Positions 7,804 to 14,760 of a stretch of 64,000 nt of DNA are shown here, piece after piece. Each line of letters starts with the position of its first letter. The stretch's first letter is position 1. The notes under the pieces are model-generated. The model ran no database searches. It saw only the letters and a program-made list of their open reading frames with translations, and was not told the origin of the DNA. The stretch comes from Erythrobacter sp. HL-111 (lineage in GTDB: Bacteria; Pseudomonadota; Alphaproteobacteria; Sphingomonadales; Sphingomonadaceae), in NCBI RefSeq assembly GCF_900105095.1, contig NZ_LT629743.1, positions 2,604,001 through 2,668,000 of the forward strand. The letters run 5' to 3'. Both the position numbers and the translations under genes were made by a program.

Positions 7804-9855
7804 TCAGCCCTCCGGATTGATGAGAATATTGCCGACCTTGTCGATCGTGGCAATGCAGCCGCTTTCGACGAGGGTGGTCGAGTCCATCTCGGTGATGATG
7901 GCAGGGCCGGGGATGCGGTCGCCTTGCCTCAGCTTGGAGCGGTCGTAGATCACGGCGTCCTGCTCGCGCCCGTCCATCCACAGCGTGTGGTCGCGGATCC
8001 TGGCGGCCGAAGGATCGCCGTCGCCCCTCGGCAATTCGGCTGCGGGAAGGGAGGGCGGCCGGCCCAGCGCGACGGCGCGCAGGTTCACGATTTCGTGCGG
8101 GGTGTCCATGTTGAAGGTGAACAGGCGCAGGTGCTCCTCGTCGAACCGGGCGAGGATCCCCTCGATCCCGTCCTTTTCCAGCACGGCCTTGTCGATAGCG
8201 AGCGGGACTTCGAAGGCCTGCCCGGCATAGCGGATGTCGACTTCGAACCCGGTCGTGATGTGGTCCTGCGCGATCCCGTCCGCGATCAGTTCGCCGCGCG
8301 TCTGAGCGGCCATTTCGTCGAGCACGGCCACGAGGTCGCCGATCGCGGTGTCCCTGGCGAGGCGCGAGAAGCTGCGCGCGGTTTCGGTCCGCATCCGCGT
8401 CGTCGCATCGCCCAGCGCGCACAGCACGCCGGGGGAAACGGGCGAGACGGCGGGCCAGCTCCCCATCAGCCGGGCGACCGCGTTGACGTGCAGGGGGCCG
8501 GCCCCGCCAAAGCCCATCAGCGCGAATTCGCGCGGGTCGTAGCCCTGCTGCACCGAAATCATCCGCAGGGCGCCGAACATGTTTTCGTTGACGATGTCGA
8601 TGATCCCGCGCGCGGCCTCCATCAGGCTGACGCCGAGCGCGTCGGCGATGGTCTGGACCGCCGCTTTCGCCGCCTCGCGGTCGAGCCGGAAGCTGCCGCC
8701 GAGCAGGTCCTCCGGCAGGTAGCCGAGCACCACGTTCGCATCGGTCACGGTCGGCACCTCGCCGCCCTTGCCGTAGGCGACCGGGCCGGGGACCGCGCCG
8801 GCGCTTTCCGGGCCGACGCGCAGCGCCCCGGTCAGTTCGGGCACGTGCGCGATCGAGCCGCCGCCCGCACCCACCGTCTTCACGTCGAGCGAGGAGGCGC
8901 GCACCGACAAGTGTCCGACATCGGTCGTGCGCTCGCGCCGGGGCTCCAGCCCCTCGATCAGCGCGACGTCGGTCGAGGTGCCGCCGACGTCGAGCGTGAG
9001 GATGTTGGTCAGCCCCGCGTTCTTCGCCACCCAGAGCGCGCCGGTGACCCCGCCGGCGGGACCGGACATGAGGATGTTGACCGGGTGTTCCTCGGCCTTC
9101 TCGCTGCTCATCAGGCCCCCGTCGGAGCGCAGCAGCGAGAGGCGCCCGCCGAAGCCTTCGTCCGCGAGCTTGGTCCTGAGGTTCGAGACATAGCGGCTCA
9201 CCACCGGGCGCACGGCCGCGTTGGCGACGGTCGAGAGCGTGCGCTCGTATTCCTGCATTTCGGGCAGGACTTCGTGGGACAGCGAGACGGGAATGCCCGG
9301 CAGCTCCTCGGCGGCGATTTCCCCGATGCGCCGTTCGTGCGCCCCGTTGACGTAGGCGTTGATCAGGCTGACCGTGAGCGCCTCGATCCCCTGTCCCCTG
9401 AGCCTGGCGAGCGCCGCGCGCACCGCGTCCTCGTCGAGCGGGCGGACCTCGTTGCCGTCGGCGTCCATCCGGCCCGGCACCTCCACCGTGTCCTCGAGCC
9501 GGGCGAGCGGCTGCGGCTTGGGCCAGACGATCCACGCGGCGAGCCCGCCGGGGACGAAGCTGCGCGCGATCTGCATCACGTCGCGGTAGCCTTCGGTCGT
9601 CACCAGGCCGACCTTCGCGCCCTTGCCTTCGAGCACGGCATTGGTCGCGACCGTCGTGCCGTGGAGGAAATAGACCACGTCCTCTAGCGCGACGCCCGCC
9701 TGTTCGGTGATCGCCCTGACCCCGTCGAGGATGCCCTCCGAACTGTCATGCGGGGTCGAGGGCGTCTTGTGCCGCCAGAAGCGCCCGCTCTCCTCGTCGA
9801 ACAGCAGCAGGTCGGTGAAGGTCCCCCCGACATCGACGCCAAGCCTGTAAGTCAT
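7804..9855 (-). CDS. Hydantoinase/oxoprolinase A family protein (HyuA-like)
   Basis: A 683-residue ATPase subunit. YRLGVDVGGTFTDLLLFD (residues 3-20) is the N-terminal ASKHA phosphate-binding motif, HGTTVATNAVLEGKGAKVGL the second hallmark, and LTLDVGGTSTDVALI the third. Length matches HyuA. The ATG at 9855 is preferred over a long upstream extension because the VDVGGT motif sits at the N-terminus in this family. It lies 44 nt after the lyase gene and just before hyuB, so it belongs to the operon that begins at the GntR-type operator near 10870. Confidence 0.94.
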   Translation of the reverse strand: MTYRLGVDVGGTFTDLLLFDEESGRFWRHKTPSTPHDSSEGILDGVRAITEQAGVALEDVVYFLHGTTVATNAVLEGKGAKVGLVTTEGYRDVMQIARSFVPGGLAAWIVWPKPQPLARLEDTVEVPGRMDADGNEVRPLDEDAVRAALARLRGQGIEALTVSLINAYVNGAHERRIGEIAAEELPGIPVSLSHEVLPEMQEYERTLSTVANAAVRPVVSRYVSNLRTKLADEGFGGRLSLLRSDGGLMSSEKAEEHPVNILMSGPAGGVTGALWVAKNAGLTNILTLDVGGTSTDVALIEGLEPRRERTTDVGHLSVRASSLDVKTVGAGGGSIAHVPELTGALRVGPESAGAVPGPVAYGKGGEVPTVTDANVVLGYLPEDLLGGSFRLDREAAKAAVQTIADALGVSLMEAARGIIDIVNENMFGALRMISVQQGYDPREFALMGFGGAGPLHVNAVARLMGSWPAVSPVSPGVLCALGDATTRMRTETARSFSRLARDTAIGDLVAVLDEMAAQTRGELIADGIAQDHITTGFEVDIRYAGQAFEVPLAIDKAVLEKDGIEGILARFDEEHLRLFTFNMDTPHEIVNLRAVALGRPPSLPAAELPRGDGDPSAARIRDHTLWMDGREQDAVIYDRSKLRQGDRIPGPAIITEMDSTTLVESGCIATIDKVGNILINPEG

Positions 9856-9899
9856 GCAGTCTCCCCTGTTGCCCTTCGGCAGGGCGGTAACGTGTTCCC

Positions 9900-10820
9900 C
9901 TAGGCGGCGCGCGCGACCCGCGAGGGCAGTTCGCGCCCCAGGACCTTCGCGAAAGCCCGGTTCGCGGCGATGGCCCGACCGAGATCGACATTCGTGGGCA
10001 CGCCCGACCTGTCCATCATGTAGACGAGATCCTCGGTCGCGATGTTGCCGGTGGCGCGCGGGGCGAAGGGGCACCCGCCGAGCCCGCCCAGCGACGCGTC
10101 GAAGGTCCGCACGCCTGCCTGGTAGGCCGCCCACGCATTGGCGATGCCGGTGCCGCGCGTGTCGTGGAAATGGCACCGCATGGGTATCCGCCCGCCGAGC
10201 AGTTCCGCGAGCCTGCCGAACAGGTCGGCGACCTGCGCCGGGACCGCGACGCCGATGGTGTCGGCCAGCGCGATCTCGGCCGGGTCCTCGGCGGCGAGTT
10301 CCTCGGCGATGGCGAGCACGGTTTCGGGCTTCACCTCGCCTTCGAAGGGGCAGCCGAACGCGGCGGAGACGGTCACCTGCGCGCTCAGCCCCTCTGCCTT
10401 GGCGAAGCGCAGCATGTCGCGGGTTTCCGCGATGCCTTCGGCGATGGTCTGGCCCTGGTTCTTTCGGCCGAAGGTGTCGCTCGCGACGATCACGCAGCCC
10501 GCCTGGTCCACGCCGCGCCCCTTGCCATTCCCGGCGCCGCCTTCGCGCGTGGCGAGCGCGCGCATGATCCCGCGCTTGTTGAGGGTGAGGCCGATATACT
10601 GCACGTCGGCGCGGTCGGGCAGCCCGGCGATCACGGCTTCCGCATCGGCCATCTGCGGCACGCGCTCGGGATGGACGAAGCTCGCCACTTCGAGCCGCCG
10701 CGCGCCGTAGCCGATCATCGCCTCGATCAGCGCGAGCTTGTCGGCGGTCGAGACGATCTCCGCCTCGTTCTGGAGCCCGTCGCGGGGGCCCACTTCGAGG
10801 ATGTTGACGGGATCGGACAT
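9900..10820 (-). CDS. Hydroxymethylglutaryl-CoA lyase-type enzyme
   Basis: A 306-residue TIM-barrel lyase of the HMGL family. LEVGPRDGLQNE near the N-terminus supplies the catalytic Arg-Asp pair, CHFHDTRGTG the metal-binding His, and GGLGGCPFAPRATGNIATED the signature with the catalytic Cys. It should cleave HMG-CoA or a related 3-hydroxy-3-methyl acyl-CoA to acetyl-CoA plus a ketoacid. Start choice: ATG 10820 (MSDPVNILEVGPRDG) matches family length; ATG 10856 adds 12 residues and begins only 9 nt from the operator. It is the first gene of the reverse operon. Confidence 0.88.
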   Translation of the reverse strand: MSDPVNILEVGPRDGLQNEAEIVSTADKLALIEAMIGYGARRLEVASFVHPERVPQMADAEAVIAGLPDRADVQYIGLTLNKRGIMRALATREGGAGNGKGRGVDQAGCVIVASDTFGRKNQGQTIAEGIAETRDMLRFAKAEGLSAQVTVSAAFGCPFEGEVKPETVLAIAEELAAEDPAEIALADTIGVAVPAQVADLFGRLAELLGGRIPMRCHFHDTRGTGIANAWAAYQAGVRTFDASLGGLGGCPFAPRATGNIATEDLVYMMDRSGVPTNVDLGRAIAANRAFAKVLGRELPSRVARAA

Positions 10821-10864
10821 GAGGGTCTGCTCGCTCGCTCGGCTGGAATCGGTCATTCGGTGAT

Positions 10865-10882
10865 CGCGCAAATTGTATACAA
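10865..10882. promoter_or_regulatory. Putative GntR operator in the divergent lyase/CoA-transferase promoter
   Basis: The sequence CGCGCAAATTGTATACAA ends in the perfect 10-bp palindrome TTGTATACAA (10873-10882). The identical 18 bp occurs at 14600-14617, upstream of the TonB-dependent receptor. Palindromes of TTGTA-N-TACAA type are known sites for GntR/FCD regulators, and one is encoded at 13839-14510. The site lies between two divergently transcribed genes and overlaps a TTGTAT that could serve as a -35 element for the CoA-transferase (a TGTATA follows 18 nt later), so repression released by a pathway metabolite is likely. Confidence 0.75.
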
Positions 10883-10978
10883 ATCGATCTGCGCTCTGTA
10901 TAGGCCCGTTTCGCAGCGCGGGTGCGGTTACGGGCTTCCCCGCGACGACACGCTTTGCCACCGGACGAAAGGGATCAC

Positions 10979-12160
10979 ATGGCTGAGGGCGCGCTTTCCG
11001 GATTGCGTTTGATCGAGATGGGCCAGCTCATCGCGGGGCCGTTCTGCGGCCAGCTGATGGCCGATCACGGGGCCGAGGTGATCAAGATCGAACCGCCCGG
11101 GGTCGGCGACGCCATGCGGAACTGGGGGCAGGGCATCCCGCTGTGGTTCTCCGTCGTCGCGCGCAACAAGAAGTCGATCACGCTCAACCTGCGCGAAAAG
11201 GAAGGCCAGGCGATCGTCCGGCAGCTTGCCGCCAGGGCCGACTTCCTGCTCGAGAATTTCCGCCCGGGCACGCTGGAACGCTGGAACCTCGGCTGGGACG
11301 AGCTTTCCGCGATCAACGAGGCGCTCATCATGATCCGCGTATCGGGCTACGGCCAGACCGGGCCCTATTCCGCGCGCGCCGGCTATGGCGGGATCGGCGA
11401 GGCGATGGGCGGGATGCGCTACATCGCCGGCGAACCCGACCGCCCGCCGAGCCGCGCGGGGCTTTCGATCGGCGATTCGCTCGCCGCGACCTATGCCTGC
11501 CTCGGCGCGCTGATGGCGCTCGAACACCGGCACCGGACGGGCAAGGGGCAGGTGGTCGATTCGGCGATCTACGAAGCCGTGCTGGCGATGATGGAATCGA
11601 CCGTGCCCGAATACACCGTGGCCGGCCACATCCGCGAACGCACCGGTTCGATCCTGCCCAAGGTCGCGCCCTCCAACGTCTATCCGACCAGGGACGGCAG
11701 CGTGCTCGTCGCCGGCAACCAGGACAGCGTGTGGAAACGCTTGGCGGCTATGATGGGCGTGCCCGAACTGGGCGACGATCCGCGCTACAACAGCCATGTC
11801 GCGCGCGGGGAGCGGCAGGCCGAACTCGACGAGATGATCGGCGAGTGGACGAAACAGCGCACCAGCAGCGAAGTGCTCGAACTGTGCGAGGAACACGGCG
11901 TTCCGGCGGGCAATATCTACCGCGCGCCGGAAATGCTGGCCGATCCGCATTTCGCCGCGCGCGAGGCGATCGTGGACGTGCCGCATCCGAAATACGAGAA
12001 TTTCCGGATGCAGAACGTCGCGCCCAGGCTCTCGGCGACGCCGGGCGGCATCCACTGGGTCGGGCCGGAACTCGGCCAGCACAACGAGGAAGTCTATGGC
12101 GAACTGCTCGGCATGGACAGCCGCGCCATGGCCGACCTTGCCGAACGGGGCATCATCTAA
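10979..12160 (+). CDS. CaiB/BaiF (class III) CoA-transferase
   Basis: A 393-residue family III CoA-transferase. It begins LSGLRLIEMGQLIAGPFCGQLMADHGAEVIKIEPPG, the diagnostic N-terminus, and the catalytic Asp is Asp166 in SIGDSLAA. It would activate a carboxylic acid by CoA transfer, feeding the HMG-CoA lyase-type enzyme encoded divergently. The ATG at 10979 follows GAAAGGGA. The TAA stop directly abuts the left end of the IS1380 element and forms part of its CTAA flank; without the element the gene would end in TAG at the same codon. Confidence 0.92.
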   Translation: MAEGALSGLRLIEMGQLIAGPFCGQLMADHGAEVIKIEPPGVGDAMRNWGQGIPLWFSVVARNKKSITLNLREKEGQAIVRQLAARADFLLENFRPGTLERWNLGWDELSAINEALIMIRVSGYGQTGPYSARAGYGGIGEAMGGMRYIAGEPDRPPSRAGLSIGDSLAATYACLGALMALEHRHRTGKGQVVDSAIYEAVLAMMESTVPEYTVAGHIRERTGSILPKVAPSNVYPTRDGSVLVAGNQDSVWKRLAAMMGVPELGDDPRYNSHVARGERQAELDEMIGEWTKQRTSSEVLELCEEHGVPAGNIYRAPEMLADPHFAAREAIVDVPHPKYENFRMQNVAPRLSATPGGIHWVGPELGQHNEEVYGELLGMDSRAMADLAERGII

Positions 12161-12178
12161 CCTCTCTTATTCACGGCG
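12161..12178 (+). repeat. IS1380-family left terminal inverted repeat
   Basis: The outer end reads CCTCTCTTATTCACGGCG and pairs imperfectly with 13802-13819. The shared core TTATTCAC is 6 nt inside each end. Confidence 0.8.
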
Positions 12179-12340
12179 ATGCGGTTGGGCGCCTCTCGGC
12201 GCGAGCTTGACGCCACTGCTGCGTGCGGCGGCGTAGAGCGGGCGTGCGGCACCGCTGGCGTCTGTTTCACCGCGCTGTGATCGATGGGCTTTTCTGGTTG
12301 AAGGACTTGGCTCGGGGTTTCTGCGGCACTGCCGCGCCCG

Positions 12341-13711
12341 CTACGTCGGCGCAGGCTTGAGCGCGAGAACGATGGCACGCATCAGATCGGCATCGGGGCA
12401 CGCAGAGGCGAACGCTACGCGGATTCGGGTGGCGCTTTCCATGACGCGGGCAGCAACCTTGAGCAGCCGCAGGCGCAGGGTCGTAAACTCGGCTTTTGCC
12501 AGAGCGGTGGTCTTTGGGATCGCCTGCTGAACGCGCCACAGCAGCCAGTAGGCAGCGGTGTGCAGGATCAGGCGCATCTGGTTGGCGTTCGCCGACCGGC
12601 ACGAGGTGCGGTCACTGGCCAGCTGGGTCTTGTGCAGCTTGATCAGGTTCTCGGCCTGCCCGCGCGCACAGTAGAGCGTGTCATAGATGTATTCAGCCGA
12701 GCCTTGGGTTAGCGATGTGACGACATAGCGGATATCCATGCCCAGCGTGCTGGCCTCGATCCTGGCGACGACGCGGCGCTGGCGGTTCCAGCTCTTCGCG
12801 CCGTAGCGGGTCTCGGCATAGCTGCGCAGGACCGGGAGTTGGCACTCGGCGCGGCGGACCGCGCAGGCATCGGCGGCAGTGACGATAACCGGATCAGCGC
12901 GCAGCGCGGCGTTGGTCGGCAGACCGAACACGTAATCGACATGGGCCGCCTCGCAGAAGGCCATGACCTCGGGCCGTCCATAATGCCCGTCACCGCGGAT
13001 GGTGATGTGGGTATCAGGCCAGTGGCGGCGAAGATGGCGCACCAGACGCCGGATATGCCCTGCCGCCTCCTTGCCAGAAGGCGTCTTGCCCGTGCGCAGC
13101 AGCATCGCCACCGGCCGGCCCGTTGCCGTGTCGTAGACATGGATCGGCAGGAAGCAGCGCTCCCCATGATGTCCGTTCCAGAAGGAGAGTTGCTGATAGC
13201 CGTGCACGACGTCGCAGGTGTCATCGATATCCAGCGTCACCGCCGCCGGCGGAGTGGGGTAGCTGGCGCAGTAGATGTCGATCATGATCCCCAGCATCTT
13301 TGCCAGCTCGCGCGTGCTCGGCGCATTCTCCCAGCGGCTCATCGTCGGTTGGCTGGCCAACCCCGCACCCGATCCCGGCAGCTTGCCCAGCGCAAGGCGG
13401 AAGCCCGGATCATCGCGCAGAGCGTCGAGATCATCGGCATCCTCATAGCCGCAGGCGATCGCGAACATCCGCGCGCGCAGGATATCTTCAAGCCGATGAA
13501 CCACCCGAGCAGGATCGCGCGGATCGGCAATACACGCCGCAAGCCGCTGGCAGAGCCCCATCATGCGCTCGGCCTGAGCCAGCACCAGGACCCCGCCATC
13601 CGAGGTCAGCCTGCCGCCGTCAAACGCAGCTGTGACCTTCTTGCCGCGCACTGCTGGAAACGAAAATACGGACGCGCTATCATCGCATCCGGCGGGTGTG
13701 GTCTGTGGCAT
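12341..13711 (-). CDS. IS1380-family transposase
   Basis: A 456-residue intact DDE transposase. LDIDDTCDVVHG (about 155-166) carries the first Asp cluster, TIRGDGHYGRPEVMAFCE the second Asp with the conserved GDGHYG, and RGQAENLIKLHK includes the likely catalytic Glu. The C-terminal ASDRTSCRSANANQMRLILHTAAYWLLW block is characteristic of the family. The ATG at 13709-13711 is close to the right end; the AT-richer 110 nt beyond it should contain the promoter. With no frameshift or stop, the element may still be active. Confidence 0.95.
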   Translation of the reverse strand: MPQTTPAGCDDSASVFSFPAVRGKKVTAAFDGGRLTSDGGVLVLAQAERMMGLCQRLAACIADPRDPARVVHRLEDILRARMFAIACGYEDADDLDALRDDPGFRLALGKLPGSGAGLASQPTMSRWENAPSTRELAKMLGIMIDIYCASYPTPPAAVTLDIDDTCDVVHGYQQLSFWNGHHGERCFLPIHVYDTATGRPVAMLLRTGKTPSGKEAAGHIRRLVRHLRRHWPDTHITIRGDGHYGRPEVMAFCEAAHVDYVFGLPTNAALRADPVIVTAADACAVRRAECQLPVLRSYAETRYGAKSWNRQRRVVARIEASTLGMDIRYVVTSLTQGSAEYIYDTLYCARGQAENLIKLHKTQLASDRTSCRSANANQMRLILHTAAYWLLWRVQQAIPKTTALAKAEFTTLRLRLLKVAARVMESATRIRVAFASACPDADLMRAIVLALKPAPT

Positions 13712-13801
13712 ATTTTGCCCCGTTGCAGGTCTGGCTTAAGCAACCACATTCCTACAACAATGCAAATGCTTACGCCACTCCCGCCAACCCGTCAGACCAC
13801 T

Positions 13802-13819
13802 GCCGGTGAATAATCCGGG
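13802..13819 (-). repeat. IS1380-family right terminal inverted repeat
   Basis: On the reverse strand it reads CCCGGATTATTCACCGGC, matching the left end at CC and at TTATTCAC. It is followed outward by CTAG. Confidence 0.8.
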
Positions 13820-13838
13820 CTAGAAGCCATTCCGCCCA

Positions 13839-14510
13839 TCATTCGGCGGCGTCATTCGCGGCGCGCGCTTCCGCCTCGGCCGCATCGGCGAAGGTGTGGA
13901 AGGCGCGGCGCAGGTGGCTCTTCATGATCGCCTGCGCCCAGTCGGGATCGCCCGCGCGGAAGGCAGCGACGAGCTCGTCATGGTCGCGCGCGGACTGCCT
14001 GAGGTCGCGCACCGAGTAATGCCGCGCGGTGCGAACCAGCACCGGCTGTTCGACCAGCATGGCGAGCACCTGGGCGAGCCGGGGCGAACGGGCGGCCGCG
14101 GTGATGATGTCGTGGAACCGGCGATTGGCTTCGAGAAAGCGGGCGATGTCGGGCGGGTCCCCGGCGATCGCGTCGCGCAGGTCCGCGTTGACCGTTTCGA
14201 GCCGGTCGATTTCCTCCGCCGTCATTCGCCGCGCGGCGCGCCTTGCCGCGTGGCCTTCGAGCATCTGGCGCAGGGTGAACATCTCGTCGATGTCGTCGCG
14301 CGACCAGTCGGCGACGAAGATCCGCTTCGACGGGCTGCGAACCAGCAGGAGTTCGGCCTCGAGCCGGCGCATCGCCTCGCGCACGGGGGTTCGGCTGACC
14401 CCGGCGACCTCGGCCAGCCGTTCCTCGGTCACCTGTTCGCCCGGATGCGCGCCGCCGCCGAGGAGGAAGGCGCGGATCTTGGCATAGGCCCTGTCCGATG
14501 CCCGCGTCAC
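13839..14510 (-). CDS. GntR-family transcriptional regulator, FCD (FadR) subfamily
   Basis: A 223-residue regulator. An N-terminal winged helix-turn-helix (residues about 10-70, with TEERLAEVAGVSRTPVREAMRRLE) is followed by an all-helical FCD ligand domain. The FCD domain shows Asp/His metal-ligand positions in FLEANRRFHDIITAAA and ARDHDELVAAF. It is divergent from the TonB-dependent receptor. The duplicated TTGTATACAA sites at 10873 and 14608 are its likely operators, making it the local repressor of the catabolic operon, the CoA-transferase and the receptor. The start is GTG at 14510. The IS element now lies 19 bp past its stop. Confidence 0.93.
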   Translation of the reverse strand: MTRASDRAYAKIRAFLLGGGAHPGEQVTEERLAEVAGVSRTPVREAMRRLEAELLLVRSPSKRIFVADWSRDDIDEMFTLRQMLEGHAARRAARRMTAEEIDRLETVNADLRDAIAGDPPDIARFLEANRRFHDIITAAARSPRLAQVLAMLVEQPVLVRTARHYSVRDLRQSARDHDELVAAFRAGDPDWAQAIMKSHLRRAFHTFADAAEAEARAANDAAE

Positions 14511-14599
14511 CGCGCAGGTCCTGCCGATGTGTTACCCGAAATCACCACCTGCGCCCTTCGCGTAAGCTATGGGTGCAGCGCTACCAATTTTTCTTGACG

Positions 14600-14617
14600 C
14601 GCGCAAATTGTATACAA
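14600..14617. promoter_or_regulatory. Putative GntR operator upstream of the TonB-dependent receptor
   Basis: CGCGCAAATTGTATACAA is identical over 18 bp to the site at 10865-10882 and includes the palindrome TTGTATACAA at 14608-14617. A TTGACG hexamer at 14594-14599 directly precedes it and fits a -35 box, so the bound regulator would cover the spacer and -10 region of the receptor promoter. The site lies in the 250-bp gap between the divergent gntR and receptor genes, suiting both receptor control and autoregulation. Confidence 0.75.
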
Positions 14618-14760
14618 TACGTCTCGCTCATTCGGGGGAAGCGGCATGGTTCGGGGCACCAAGGAGCGCCGTGCCGTCCCCGTCTGCAGGAACGGGTCGG
14701 ACATCGGGCCGACCCGCCGGACGCGTGGACGCGCCCGGGTCGACAGGGGAGTCGTCGCAG

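Larger units (their letters stand above)
12161..13819 (-). mobile_element. Complete IS1380-family insertion sequence (1659 bp)
   Basis: The element has one transposase gene and imperfect 18-bp terminal inverted repeats. The left end is CCTCTCTTATTCACGGCG; the right end on the reverse strand is CCCGGATTATTCACCGGC; both share TTATTCAC at the same distance from the tip. The flanks are CTAA (12157-12160) and CTAG (13820-13823), a probable 4-bp target duplication with one mismatch. Length is typical of the family (about 1.65 kb). It sits between the CoA-transferase stop and the GntR gene stop without interrupting either. 12161-12340 holds only the end of the element, downstream of the transposase. 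Confidence 0.9.
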
